Positions 25,436-34,538 of a stretch of 64,000 bases of DNA are shown piece after piece; the stretch's first letter is position 1, and every line of letters begins with the position of its first letter. The DNA comes from Roseicyclus persicicus (GTDB lineage: Bacteria > Pseudomonadota > Alphaproteobacteria > Rhodobacterales > Rhodobacteraceae): positions 1 through 64,000 of the forward strand of contig NZ_JAAZQQ010000001.1 of assembly GCF_012395815.1 (NCBI RefSeq), in the 5' to 3' direction. Below the pieces are notes generated by a model. That model was not told where the DNA came from. It worked only from the letters and a program-made list of their open reading frames with translations, and searched no databases. Position numbers and translations under genes: made by a program.

Positions 25436-25529
25436 GCGGCAGACCCTTGCAAGGGTCTGCCCAGGCGCTTGCAAGCGCCTGCCCACGTCCTTGCAAGGAC
25501 GTGGGTAGCTTCTTGCAAGAAGCTGCCGC
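25436..25529. repeat. Array of four CTTGCAAG-centred palindromes with exact 22-bp period
   Basis: Four perfect palindromes lie end to end: 25438-25461 (24 bp), 25462-25481 (20 bp), 25482-25505 (24 bp) and 25507-25524 (18 bp, extendable with G-U pairs). Each has the core CTTGCAAG. The core centres are at 25449.5, 25471.5, 25493.5 and 25515.5, exactly 22 bp apart. The arms differ between units (for example AGGCG/CGCCT against CACGTC/GACGTG) yet pair perfectly inside each unit. The outermost sequences GCGGCAG (25436-25442) and CTGCCGC (25523-25529) are also inverted repeats of each other. The array fills the gap between two convergent stop codons. Confidence 0.93.
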
Positions 25530-26443
25530 TACCTCTGGTCGGGGTCGTCCCTCAGGGCCAGCGTGCGCGCGCGCAGCCAGGCCATGAAGTCCCGCGGCTT
25601 GCCGATCCGGTCCTTCCACGCCTCGGGCGGGATCGGGTGGCCGATGATCGGGGCCTGCGGCTTGTCGAAGCTGTGCACCACCTCGTGGATCAGCAGCCCC
25701 TGCCGCAGGATCGGCGAGATCCGGTTCGCGATCTGGTAGGCGCGCGAGTTCGAGCCGGTGAAGAAGCACGGCACGATGGTCGCCCCCGAGGTGCGGATCA
25801 TCTTGGCGGTGAAGACGTTCCACTCGCCCTCGATCGCCGGACCCCACATCGTCTCGGACGCCGCGACCGCCCCCGAGGGGAACAGCGCGATCAGACCGCC
25901 GTTGCCGAGATGCCCCATCGCGGTCGCCCGCATCTGCAGCATCTTTTCCTGCGCGTCCTCCTCGTGGGGGAAGGGCACGGGGATCATGTAGCTCGCCGCC
26001 GCCTCGTCGATCCCGGTCAGCAGTGCGCGCGTCAGGATGCGGTAGTCGTCGCGCCGCCGCCCGATCAGGTCGGCGAGGATCATGCCGTCGACCAGCCCGT
26101 GGGGGTGGTTCGCCACGAACACCACCGGCCCCGTGGCGGGGATGCGGTCGAGCTGGTGGGCGGGCGTCTGCAGGTCGATGCCCATCACCTTCATGGTGGC
26201 CGGCCAGAAGGCCTGGCCCCGGAACTCACCCATCTGCTCGAACTGCCGCACCCGCCGCAGGATCGTCAGCTTGCCCGTCATCCACTCGATCGCCTTGATC
26301 GCGGTGCGGGTCCACGGATTTCCGAAGGTGTTGGAGTAGGTCAGGCTCCGCCGGTCGTAGACCCGGTCGGGCCCCGACATCAGCGGCGGACGCGGCGCCG
26401 CGAACTTGCGGGAACTTGTATCGGTCACGCGCCCTCGTCCCAT
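25529..26443 (-). CDS. Lysophospholipid acyltransferase family protein
   Basis: A 304-residue acyltransferase of the PlsC-like superfamily. The catalytic block is VVFVANHPHGLVDGMILAD, a NHPHG-xx-D version of the HX4D motif, followed by LTRALLTGIDEAAASYMIPV, ALFPSGAVAAS (acceptor-binding) and IVPCFFTGSNS. A hydrophobic first helix is absent, so it may be peripheral to the inner membrane. The ATG at 26443 is used here; a GTG at 26428 (MTDTSSRKF) has a better site, GAGGG, and is a real alternative. It ends in TAG immediately at the edge of the palindrome array. Confidence 0.87.
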   Translation of the reverse strand: MGRGRVTDTSSRKFAAPRPPLMSGPDRVYDRRSLTYSNTFGNPWTRTAIKAIEWMTGKLTILRRVRQFEQMGEFRGQAFWPATMKVMGIDLQTPAHQLDRIPATGPVVFVANHPHGLVDGMILADLIGRRRDDYRILTRALLTGIDEAAASYMIPVPFPHEEDAQEKMLQMRATAMGHLGNGGLIALFPSGAVAASETMWGPAIEGEWNVFTAKMIRTSGATIVPCFFTGSNSRAYQIANRISPILRQGLLIHEVVHSFDKPQAPIIGHPIPPEAWKDRIGKPRDFMAWLRARTLALRDDPDQR

Positions 26444-26470
26444 CCGGTCTTTCGCCGTCGTCTTCCCGGA

Positions 26471-26752
26471 TCAGCTCGCCTCGCCGAAGCGGTCCTTGAC
26501 CAGCGCTTCCAGCGCATCCGCGAGCCGTTCAGCCTCCGGGCCGGTGGTTTCGACCTCAATAGAGGTTCCCATGGAGGCTGCCAACATCAAAAGCCCCATG
26601 ATCGAGTCGCCGGCGGCGCTCAGCCCATCGCGGCGGACGGTGGCCCTCGCGTCATGCGCCTCGACGACCTCCACGAAGCGCGCCGAGGCGCGGGCGTGCA
26701 GGCCCTTCACGTTCACGATGTCGAGGTGACGGATCACATGGGCGTCGGACAT
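26471..26752 (-). CDS. HPr family phosphocarrier protein
   Basis: A 93-residue regulatory PTS phosphocarrier. The phosphorylated His is His19 in VKGLHARASARF, and the regulatory serine is Ser50 in GDSIMGLLMLAAS, the target of HprK. It starts with ATG at 26752, 5 bases after the EIIA stop. No PTS sugar permease is present, so the phosphorelay is regulatory: HPr and EIIA signal phosphoenolpyruvate or nitrogen state. Its gene is the last of a minus-strand run with EIIA, rapZ, hprK, chvG and chvI. Confidence 0.94.
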   Translation of the reverse strand: MSDAHVIRHLDIVNVKGLHARASARFVEVVEAHDARATVRRDGLSAAGDSIMGLLMLAASMGTSIEVETTGPEAERLADALEALVKDRFGEAS

Positions 26753-26757
26753 GGCGG

Positions 26758-27147
26758 TCACGGGGCTCCGTCGAAGGCGTTGATGTAGCGGCGGCCGGCC
26801 TCGGCGGCGCGGGCGACCGCCTCCTCCACCGGCAGATTGCGCGATTTCGCCAGCTTGATCAGCATCGGCAGGTTCACCCCCGTCAGGATCTTGCGGTTCT
26901 GCGGCCGGCAGGCGGTCAGCGACAGGTTCGACGGCGAGCCGCCGAACATGTCGGTCACCACCACGACCCCCGATCCGTCGTCGACGGCATCGGCCGCCTC
27001 GCAGATCTCGCGGGTGCGCGCGGCGCGGTCGTCCTCGGGGCCGACCGAGATGGCGATCATCGCCGCCTGCTGGCCCACCACGTGCTCGGTCGCCCGCTTC
27101 AGCTCGGGTGCGAGGCCCCCATGGGCAACGATCACGATGCCGATCAC
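26758..27147 (-). CDS. PTS EIIA component, mannose-family type
   Basis: A 129-residue EIIA of the EIIA-Man fold. His9 in IVIVAHGGLAPEL is the phosphoryl acceptor. VVVVTDMFGGSPSNLSL is the other conserved segment. No IIB, IIC or IID gene is near, so it is a regulatory rather than transport EIIA, as in other alphaproteobacteria. The start ATG overlaps the rapZ stop by four bases. Its phosphoryl donor should be the HPr encoded next door. Confidence 0.93.
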   Translation of the reverse strand: MIGIVIVAHGGLAPELKRATEHVVGQQAAMIAISVGPEDDRAARTREICEAADAVDDGSGVVVVTDMFGGSPSNLSLTACRPQNRKILTGVNLPMLIKLAKSRNLPVEEAVARAAEAGRRYINAFDGAP

Positions 27148-28085
27148 GTCCTGTTCGCCTCTGGCCTCTCCGCAGCGCCGGCCGGCTCGGGGCGGCGCTG
27201 GTCCACTTCCCTGTGCCTTTTAGACACGGGCCACCCGGCCTCCGCAAGGTGCGCGGACAGGATTTCGGCCATCGCCACCGACCGGTGTTGCCCGCCCGTG
27301 CATCCGAAGGCGATGGTCAGGTGGCTCTTGCCCTCCTCGGCGAAGGCCGGGAGCAGCAGGTCGGCCATCTCCGCGACCCGGTCGCGGAACGGGGCAAAGC
27401 GCGGGTCGGCGGCGATGTAGCCCTGCACGCGGGGGTCGCGCCCGTCCCGGGGCCGCAGGTCCGGCGCCCAGTGCGGGTTGCGCAGGAAGCGGCAGTCGAA
27501 CACCAGGTCTGCCCCGGTGGGCAGCCCGCGCCGGTAGGAGAAGGACATCACCGTGATCGCGAGCCGCCCCGCCCCCTCGGGCGCGAAGAGCCGGGTGATC
27601 TCGGCGCGCAGCTCATGCGGGGTCAGCCCCGAGGTGTCGATCAGCACGCTCGCCCGCGCCCGCACCGGGCCCAGCAGCGACAGCTCCTGCGCGATGCCCT
27701 GCGCCGGGTCGGCGTCGGGGGCCAGCGGGTGGCGGCGGCGCGTCTCGGAATAACGCCGCTGCAGCACGTCGGCGGCGCAGTCGAGATACAAGAGCTCGGG
27801 CGCGTAGCCCGGGGCCTCCCCCAGCCGCTCATAGGCGGCGACGAGGCCCGCGGCGGAGTAGTCGCGGTTGCGCGCGTCGGTGCCGAGCGCCATCGGCCGT
27901 TCCGGTGGCGGCCCCTCCAGCAGCCGCGGCAGCAGCGACAGGGGCAGGTTGTCGATGGCCTCGAAGCCGAGGTCCTCCAGCGCGTTGATCGCGGTGGAGC
28001 GGCCGGCGCCCGAGGGGCCGGTGACGAAGACGATCCGCGCCGGGGCGCGCTCGTCGGTCCGCTGGGTCGTCTCCGTGGCTGGCAT
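27144..28085 (-). CDS. rapZ: RNase adapter / nucleotide-binding protein RapZ
   Basis: A 313-residue protein of the RapZ (YvcJ) family. Walker A is VTGPSGAGRSTAINALEDLG. The middle has LLYLDCAADVLQRRYSETRR and DLVFDCRFLRNPHW. The C-terminal domain carries FGCTGGQHRSVAMAE. In enterobacteria RapZ senses glucosamine 6-phosphate and guides RNase E to small RNAs; in alphaproteobacteria its targets are unknown. ATG at 28085 with GGAGGACC is used; a start at 28121 would overlap hprK. It is sandwiched between hprK and EIIA, joining carbon and cell-wall signalling. Confidence 0.93.
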   Translation of the reverse strand: MPATETTQRTDERAPARIVFVTGPSGAGRSTAINALEDLGFEAIDNLPLSLLPRLLEGPPPERPMALGTDARNRDYSAAGLVAAYERLGEAPGYAPELLYLDCAADVLQRRYSETRRRHPLAPDADPAQGIAQELSLLGPVRARASVLIDTSGLTPHELRAEITRLFAPEGAGRLAITVMSFSYRRGLPTGADLVFDCRFLRNPHWAPDLRPRDGRDPRVQGYIAADPRFAPFRDRVAEMADLLLPAFAEEGKSHLTIAFGCTGGQHRSVAMAEILSAHLAEAGWPVSKRHREVDQRRPEPAGAAERPEANRT

Positions 28086-28101
28086 CGGTCCTCCGGCCGC
28101 C

Positions 28102-28581
28102 TCAGGGATGGGCCCGCCCATGCCGCAGCATCAGCAGGAGCGCCGGGGCAAGACGTGGGTCGCCCGCGCCGTGAATCAACGGGCAGCCTGTCTCGCCCAC
28201 CGCGATCCGGCGGGGCGGCGGCAGGCGGTCGGTTTCGGCGCGGTCGAGGTCGACGGCCAGCGCGAGCGGGGCCTCGGCCAGCGTGTCGCCCGCGTGAAGG
28301 AGCCCGACGCGGCGCGCCTCGATCAGGCCCGTGGCCTGCGCGGGCCGGCGCAGGGCGGGCGGCCGAGACGCGGTGTCGAGCCAGAGCCCGTCATCGGCGA
28401 TGAGCCGCGCGCCGTGCGCCATCAGCTCCAGCGCGAGGCCCGACTTGCCCGTGCCCGAGCCGCCGAGGATCAACAGGCCGCGCCCGTCGACCGCCACGCC
28501 CGTCGCGTGCAGCCAGAGCGCCGCGCCGTCCGCGTCCTGCGCCCACCGGGCGATGGGGTCGCGGGCGGGATCGGGCGGCAT
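28102..28581 (-). CDS. hprK: HPr kinase/phosphorylase, short alphaproteobacterial form
   Basis: A 159-residue kinase domain without the N-terminal half found in Firmicutes. Walker A is LLILGGSGTGKSGLALELMA, followed by GARLIADDGLWLD and ETGCPLIHG. It phosphorylates HPr on serine. The short form is normal in alphaproteobacteria, where it usually lies between a two-component kinase and PTS genes, as here. It starts with ATG at 28581, 11 bases after chvG. Its C-terminal end MLRHGRAHP precedes the rapZ start by 16 bases. Confidence 0.93.
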   Translation of the reverse strand: MPPDPARDPIARWAQDADGAALWLHATGVAVDGRGLLILGGSGTGKSGLALELMAHGARLIADDGLWLDTASRPPALRRPAQATGLIEARRVGLLHAGDTLAEAPLALAVDLDRAETDRLPPPRRIAVGETGCPLIHGAGDPRLAPALLLMLRHGRAHP

Positions 28582-28592
28582 GGGCGCGCGGG

Positions 28593-30317
28593 TCAGATCG
28601 GCAGGCCGACCACGAAGCGCGCGCCGAGCGGTTCGGAGGTGGCGTCGGCCTCGGTCGGGCGGATGTTTTCGGCCCAGATCACGCCGCCATGGGCCTCGAC
28701 GATCTGCTTGGAGATGGCCAGGCCGAGGCCGGAATGGTTGCCGAACTGCTTTTCCGGCCGCTCCGAGTAGAAGCGGTTGAACACCTTGGTCAGCGCCTGT
28801 TCCGGGATGCCGGGGCCGGTGTCCTCGACCACCACCAGCACGCGGTTCTCGCGCCGGCGGGCCCAGAGGCGCACCGCGTCGCCCTCCTCGCAGAAGGAGA
28901 TCGCATTGGACAGGAGGTTGACGAAGACCTGCGCCAGCCGCCCCTCCAGCCCCGAGATGCGGATCGCGTCGGTCGGCAGGTCGGTGATGAAGTCGACGCC
29001 TTTCCGCCCGGCCTCCTCGGCGTGGTACTGCGAGATGTTCTGCAGGGTGCGGACGAGGTCGAATTCCTCTTCCTCCTCCTTCACCAGCTCGCTGTCGAGG
29101 CGGGAGGCGTTGGAGATGTCGGACACCAGCCGGTCAAGCCGCTGCACATCGTGCTCGATCACCTCGAGCAGGCGGTTGCGCTGGTCCTCGGTGCGGGCGA
29201 CGCGCATGGTGCCCACGGCCGAGCGCAGGCTGGCCAGCGGGTTCTTGATCTCGTGCGCGACGTCGGCGGCGAACTGTTCGTTGGCATCGATCCGGTCGTA
29301 GAGCGCCGACACCATGCCGCGCAGCGCGCCAGACAGGCGCCCGATCTCGTCGGGGCGGCCGGTCAGGTCGGGGATGCGCACGCGGGTCGGGCTCATCTTG
29401 CGGGCGTTCTTGTCGCGGCCAAGCTCGGCCGCGTCGGCCAGGTCGGCCAGCGGATGCGCGATGGTCGAGGCGAGCACCAGGCTGAGGCCGATGGACACCA
29501 GCAGCGCGACGACGAACATCTGCAGCAGCTGCTCGCGTTCGACCCGCACGAGCTGGTCGATCTCGCCCGCGGCGGTGGTGACGACGACGACGCCGGCCTG
29601 CCCGGTCTCGGCAAAGACGGGGGTCGCGGCGGCATAGAGCGTGCCCGAGGCGTCGGTGCCCCGGTTCAGCACGGTCAGCCCCTCGGTCGCCGGCCCCACC
29701 AGCGTCTGCGCGAGGTCGAGGCTGGTGCCGGTCACGGGGTCGGGGCGGCCGCCGGTCAAGAGGCCCGACAGGCCGGACCAGACGGTGTTGAGGAAATCGG
29801 TGATCAGGAGCGTGTCGTTGCGCCGGTTGTCGAGGCCGCGCACGGGCCGGGCGGGGCTGCGCGACAGGCCCTCGGTCGAGGCGACGAGCGTCGCGGGCAG
29901 GGCGTAGACGTAGACGTCGACCCCGTCCGACAGGCTGAGCCGGCTCAGCACCTCGGCGGCGTCGAGGCCGCCGTCGGCGAGCGGGTTCTCGGGCGCCCCG
30001 GCGGGCAGGCCCGCCTCCAGAACCTCGGCGATCAGCTGGGCCTCGACGGCCAGCGCGCGCTCGCGCTGCATCACGAGGCTGTCGCGGAACGGGTTGAGGT
30101 ACATGACCCCCGCCACCAGCACGACCATGGCGAGCAGGTTGAACAGGATGATCTTGCGCGCCAGCGGCGAGCGGTTGAGCGAGATCAGCCCGCGTTGCGC
30201 GCGGGCCGCCTTGAGCTCGGTCTCGACCGAGCCGGGCGGCCGGTCCCAGTCTTCGCCGAGCACGATGTCGGCGCGGTCCCGGGCGCGGCGGTTGGTCATG
30301 GAGAGATCTGCGGGCAC
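28593..30317 (-). CDS. chvG: Sensor histidine kinase ChvG/ExoS
   Basis: A 574-residue membrane kinase. TM1 is about residues 54-74 (KIILFNLLAMVVLVAGVMYL), then a periplasmic stimulus-sensing domain to about 265, TM2 (MFVVALLVSIGLSLVLASTI), HAMP, the HisKA box FAADVAHEIKNPLASL, and the ATPase motifs NLLSNAISFC, DTGPGIPEQ and GLGLAISKQIVEAHG. In Agrobacterium and Sinorhizobium the ChvG/ChvI pair senses acid or envelope change. GTG at 30317 is used; ATG at 30299 is possible. It lies 12 bases after chvI, in one operon. Confidence 0.93.
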   Translation of the reverse strand: MPADLSMTNRRARDRADIVLGEDWDRPPGSVETELKAARAQRGLISLNRSPLARKIILFNLLAMVVLVAGVMYLNPFRDSLVMQRERALAVEAQLIAEVLEAGLPAGAPENPLADGGLDAAEVLSRLSLSDGVDVYVYALPATLVASTEGLSRSPARPVRGLDNRRNDTLLITDFLNTVWSGLSGLLTGGRPDPVTGTSLDLAQTLVGPATEGLTVLNRGTDASGTLYAAATPVFAETGQAGVVVVTTAAGEIDQLVRVEREQLLQMFVVALLVSIGLSLVLASTIAHPLADLADAAELGRDKNARKMSPTRVRIPDLTGRPDEIGRLSGALRGMVSALYDRIDANEQFAADVAHEIKNPLASLRSAVGTMRVARTEDQRNRLLEVIEHDVQRLDRLVSDISNASRLDSELVKEEEEEFDLVRTLQNISQYHAEEAGRKGVDFITDLPTDAIRISGLEGRLAQVFVNLLSNAISFCEEGDAVRLWARRRENRVLVVVEDTGPGIPEQALTKVFNRFYSERPEKQFGNHSGLGLAISKQIVEAHGGVIWAENIRPTEADATSEPLGARFVVGLPI

Positions 30318-30329
30318 CGCGGATCCGCC

Positions 30330-31031
30330 CTATTCTTCGTTGTAACGGTAGCCGATGCCGTAGAGCGTCTCGATCGCCGAGAAATCGTCGTCGACCGAGC
30401 GCATCTTCTTGCGCAGGCGCTTGATGTGGCTGTCGATGGTGCGGTCGTCAACGTAGACCTGCTCGTCGTAGGCGACATCCATCAGCTGGTCGCGGCTCTT
30501 GACGAAGCCGGGGCGCTGGGCGAGCGCCTGCAGCAGGAGGAATTCGGTCACGGTCAGCGACACGTCGCGGCCCTTCCAGGTGACGGCGTGGCGCAGCGGG
30601 TCCATGGACAGCTGGCCGCGCACCATCACGGCGCTTTCCTCGGGCACGCCGGCGGCGTCCGACGCGATGGCGTCCTGCCGGCGCAGGATCGAGCGGATCC
30701 GCTCGACCAGCAGGCGCTGCGAGAAGGGCTTCTTGACGTAGTCATCGGCGCCCATGCGCAGGCCCATCAGCTCGTCGATCTCGTCGTCCTTGGAGGTGAG
30801 GAAGATCACCGGCATCCGGCTTTTCTGGCGCAGGCGCTGCAGCAGGTCCATGCCGTCCATCCGCGGCATCTTGATGTCGAAGACGCCGAGGTCGGGCATC
30901 CGCCGGTTGAAGGCGTCGAGCGCCGACTGGCCGTCGTTGTAGGTTTCCACGTCGAAGCCCTCGGCCTCGAGGGTCATGGACACGGACGTCAGGATATTCC
31001 TGTCGTCGTCGACAAGTGCGATCCTCGGCAT
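30330..31031 (-). CDS. chvI: Response regulator ChvI
   Basis: A 233-residue OmpR-family regulator. The receiver domain has [12 protein letters not shown], the phosphorylated Asp in [13 protein letters not shown], and the Lys in [10 protein letters not shown]. The C-terminal winged helix ends with [20 protein letters not shown] and [14 protein letters not shown]. It is the partner of the kinase downstream. ATG at 31031 follows AAGGAT; the longer frame to 31178 is unsupported. It is divergent from pckA. In rhizobia ChvI-type regulators affect acid-induced and envelope genes and pckA is nearby, so the shared region may be coordinately controlled. Confidence 0.94.
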   Translation of the reverse strand: MPRIALVDDDRNILTSVSMTLEAEGFDVETYNDGQSALDAFNRRMPDLGVFDIKMPRMDGMDLLQRLRQKSRMPVIFLTSKDDEIDELMGLRMGADDYVKKPFSQRLLVERIRSILRRQDAIASDAAGVPEESAVMVRGQLSMDPLRHAVTWKGRDVSLTVTEFLLLQALAQRPGFVKSRDQLMDVAYDEQVYVDDRTIDSHIKRLRKKMRSVDDDFSAIETLYGIGYRYNEE

Positions 31032-31355
31032 GGGATGATCCTTGTTACTGCTCGGCTGCCTTGTTTTTTCCCCATTCTCCCGATTTAACGCCGGAGAATC
31101 AATCTCAAATGTCCGAATCGCCCCGAAACACCCAGCAAGAATAGGGGTTCGGGGGTTAAGCAGTTGTGAAACTGCCACAGCCTATGTCTTGGGCAGGCCG
31201 GTCCGGCACTTGGAACGGTACGAAAGAAAATTTCGAAATGGTTGCGCTAACTGTGCGAAACCGTCCTGTTCAGCAATAAAACCGTCATGGTATAGGCCCG
31301 CCATGGCGCGGGCCCGGACTCGCAGACAGCCACACCGGTCCAGGAGCAACGACAC
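31032..31355. promoter_or_regulatory. Divergent control region of chvI and pckA
   Basis: This 324-base gap has no gene. It is less GC-rich than its neighbours. On the plus strand an extended -10, TGGTATAGG (31288-31296), lies 59 bases before the pckA ATG, with TTCAGC (31269-31274) as a poor -35. Just downstream GGCCCG (31295-31300) and CGGGCC (31309-31314) can form a hairpin in the pckA leader. The palindrome ATTTCGAAAT (about 31229-31238) and the pair TTTCG...CGAAA upstream of it are candidate operator half-sites. The ribosome-binding site of pckA is CAGGAG (31337-31342). No known riboswitch is recognised. Confidence 0.6.
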
Positions 31356-32954
<1,599 letters not shown>

Positions 32955-33019
32955 CGGGCTGCCGGAGGATGGACCGGGCCCCCCGGGGCCCGGCCGCGCC
33001 GGCCGGACGGGAGCGACCC

Positions 33020-33571
33020 ATGCAGGCATCGACGGTCAGCGCAGCGGCGGCAGTCCTGCTCTGCGTGGCCGTGCCGCTTGCCGCGCAGGAGCGCCCCGAC
33101 CCCTACAAGTCGCCCCTGATCGACAGCCTCGTCTACGGCGTCTACTGCGCCGAACCCGCGATAGACATCGAAGAGGCCCCGGACACCGCCGCGGGCGTGG
33201 TCAACATCGTGCCGGGCATTCCCGAGATGCGCGCCGTCACCACGCTGGTTCCCGCGCAGCTGGGCATCGGCTTCGGGGTGATCGTCGAGGCGCGCGACGG
33301 GGTCGTCTTCGACCCGGCCGGGATCACCATCACCCACCCGCCCTATCCCGACAGCGGCATCGCGGTGGAGCGCTGGTCGACGGTGGTCGACGGCGACGGG
33401 CCGGGGCTGGTCGGCTTCAGCTTCGAGGCGGAAACCGAGCTGGTGCCCGGCGCCTGGACCTTCGAGGCCGAGCACGCGGGCGAGCTCCTGTTCCGCGTCA
33501 CCTTCGAGGTGATGCCGCCCGCGCTCCTGCCGGCGCTGTCGGCGGCCTGCGGCGTCGCCACCCTGTCCTGA
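33020..33571 (+). CDS. DUF3859 domain protein, predicted secreted
   Basis: A 183-residue protein with a Sec signal peptide MQASTVSAAAAVLLCVAVPL, cut after AAQ. The mature part has beta-rich repeats, VYGVYCAEPAIDIEEAPDT, LGIGFGVIVEARDGVVFDP, ITITHPPYPDSGIAVERWS, and a conserved final Cys pair (SAACG). This fits DUF3859, found in periplasmic proteins of Rhodobacteraceae. Role unknown. ATG at 33020 has GGGAGCG upstream; a longer frame from 32951 would overlap pckA. It follows pckA by 65 bases on the same strand and may be cotranscribed. Confidence 0.82.
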   Translation: MQASTVSAAAAVLLCVAVPLAAQERPDPYKSPLIDSLVYGVYCAEPAIDIEEAPDTAAGVVNIVPGIPEMRAVTTLVPAQLGIGFGVIVEARDGVVFDPAGITITHPPYPDSGIAVERWSTVVDGDGPGLVGFSFEAETELVPGAWTFEAEHAGELLFRVTFEVMPPALLPALSAACGVATLS

Positions 33572-33577
33572 CCGGGT

Positions 33578-34351
33578 TCAGCCGATCAGGCCGCGCCGCA
33601 CCAGGTTCGCCCCCGCGATCACCAGCACCACCAGCGTGGCGCGGCGGAACATCACCGGGTTCATCCGGTCCGACATCCAGAACCCCACCTGCATCCCCAG
33701 GAAGGCCGGCACCAGCAGCGCCGCCGACCACGGGATCGTCACCGCGTTCAGCACCCCCGACTGCAGGTGCCCTGCCAGCAGGCTGACCGAGCCCAGCCCG
33801 TAGACCACACCCTGCACCAGCATCTGCTTGGCCTTGGGCGTGTCCAGCGCGATCAGGTAGAGCACGGTGGGCGGCCCCCATGTCCCCGTCAGCCCGCCGA
33901 TGGCGCCCGACACGAAGCCCACGCCCCATTCCGACGGCCGCCGCCAGCGCGGCGCGATGTGGAACCGGACGCCGATCAGCTGCACCAGCGACAGGATCAC
34001 CACCGGCACGCCGAGGACGAGGTAGAAGGTCTGCGTGGGGATCACGGTGATGAACTGCGCCACGATCACGATCATGACGCAGACCACGAGGATGTAGCGC
34101 CAGAACTCGCGCAGCGCCGCTACCGCCTCGGCCAGCGGAAAGCGCATCACCTGCAGGATGTTCGACATCACGATCGGCAGCACGATGCCCGCCACCGCCA
34201 CCAGCGGGTCGAGGAACAGCGACAGCCCCGAGATCATCACCAGCGGCATGGCGAAGCCGATGGCGCCCTTGACGAATCCCGCCACAAGCGTGACCCCGAA
34301 GGCCGCGGCGAAGGCCCAGAGCGGCATCAGCTGGAGTGTGTCCTGAAACAT
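33578..34351 (-). CDS. TauE/SafE family membrane exporter
   Basis: A 257-residue inner-membrane protein with about eight helices. The family markers are FAAAFGVTLVAGFVKGAIGF, the repeat pattern MISGLSLFLDPLVAVAGIVL, and GFVSGAIGGLTGTWGPPTVL in the second half. Members export sulfite, sulfoacetate or other organic anions; the substrate is unknown here. ATG at 34351 follows GGGGGAC. It is divergent from the methylsuccinyl-CoA dehydrogenase gene over 187 bases. It ends six bases from the convergent DUF3859 gene. Confidence 0.86.
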   Translation of the reverse strand: MFQDTLQLMPLWAFAAAFGVTLVAGFVKGAIGFAMPLVMISGLSLFLDPLVAVAGIVLPIVMSNILQVMRFPLAEAVAALREFWRYILVVCVMIVIVAQFITVIPTQTFYLVLGVPVVILSLVQLIGVRFHIAPRWRRPSEWGVGFVSGAIGGLTGTWGPPTVLYLIALDTPKAKQMLVQGVVYGLGSVSLLAGHLQSGVLNAVTIPWSAALLVPAFLGMQVGFWMSDRMNPVMFRRATLVVLVIAGANLVRRGLIG

Positions 34352-34393
34352 GCGTGTCCCCCGTTCGCGCCCTTCTAGCGCGGCCCCCGGCAC

Positions 34394-34473
34394 GCTGCAC
34401 CGCAAAAAACGTCACGACATTTTCCTGCGCGGGTGCGACAAACTTGGTATTTTTGTTGCGCTGCACCTGCAAA
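34394..34473 (+). promoter_or_regulatory. Candidate control region upstream of mcd
   Basis: Two near-identical direct repeats, GCTGCACCGCAAA (34394-34406) and GCTGCACCTGCAAA (34460-34473), are 66 bases apart start to start. Between them is an imperfect dyad TGCGACAAA (34434-34442) and TTTGTTGCG (34452-34460) with a 9-base spacer. The mcd ATG is at 34539. The arrangement suggests operator sites for acetate or acyl-CoA responsive control, but I cannot assign the regulator. Confidence 0.4.
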
Positions 34474-34538
34474 GGCCCTAAGTCGTCGCCAAGACCCGAC
34501 AGGGCGCGCGCCCCGTGCCATTCCGAAGGAGACCGACC

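Noticed and set aside
25436-25529. CRISPR array
   Set aside because: The constant part is only 8 bp and the variable parts are self-complementary around it. There are no spacers of uniform length and no cas genes.
25436-25529. Binding site for a TTTGCAAA-type short-chain acyl-CoA regulator
   Set aside because: The core is CTTGCAAG, the spacing is 22 bp, and the array is downstream of both genes. Known sites of that kind are shorter-spaced and lie in promoters.
31032-31355. A riboswitch in the chvI/pckA gap
   Set aside because: Hairpins are present, but no conserved riboswitch core is recognisable.
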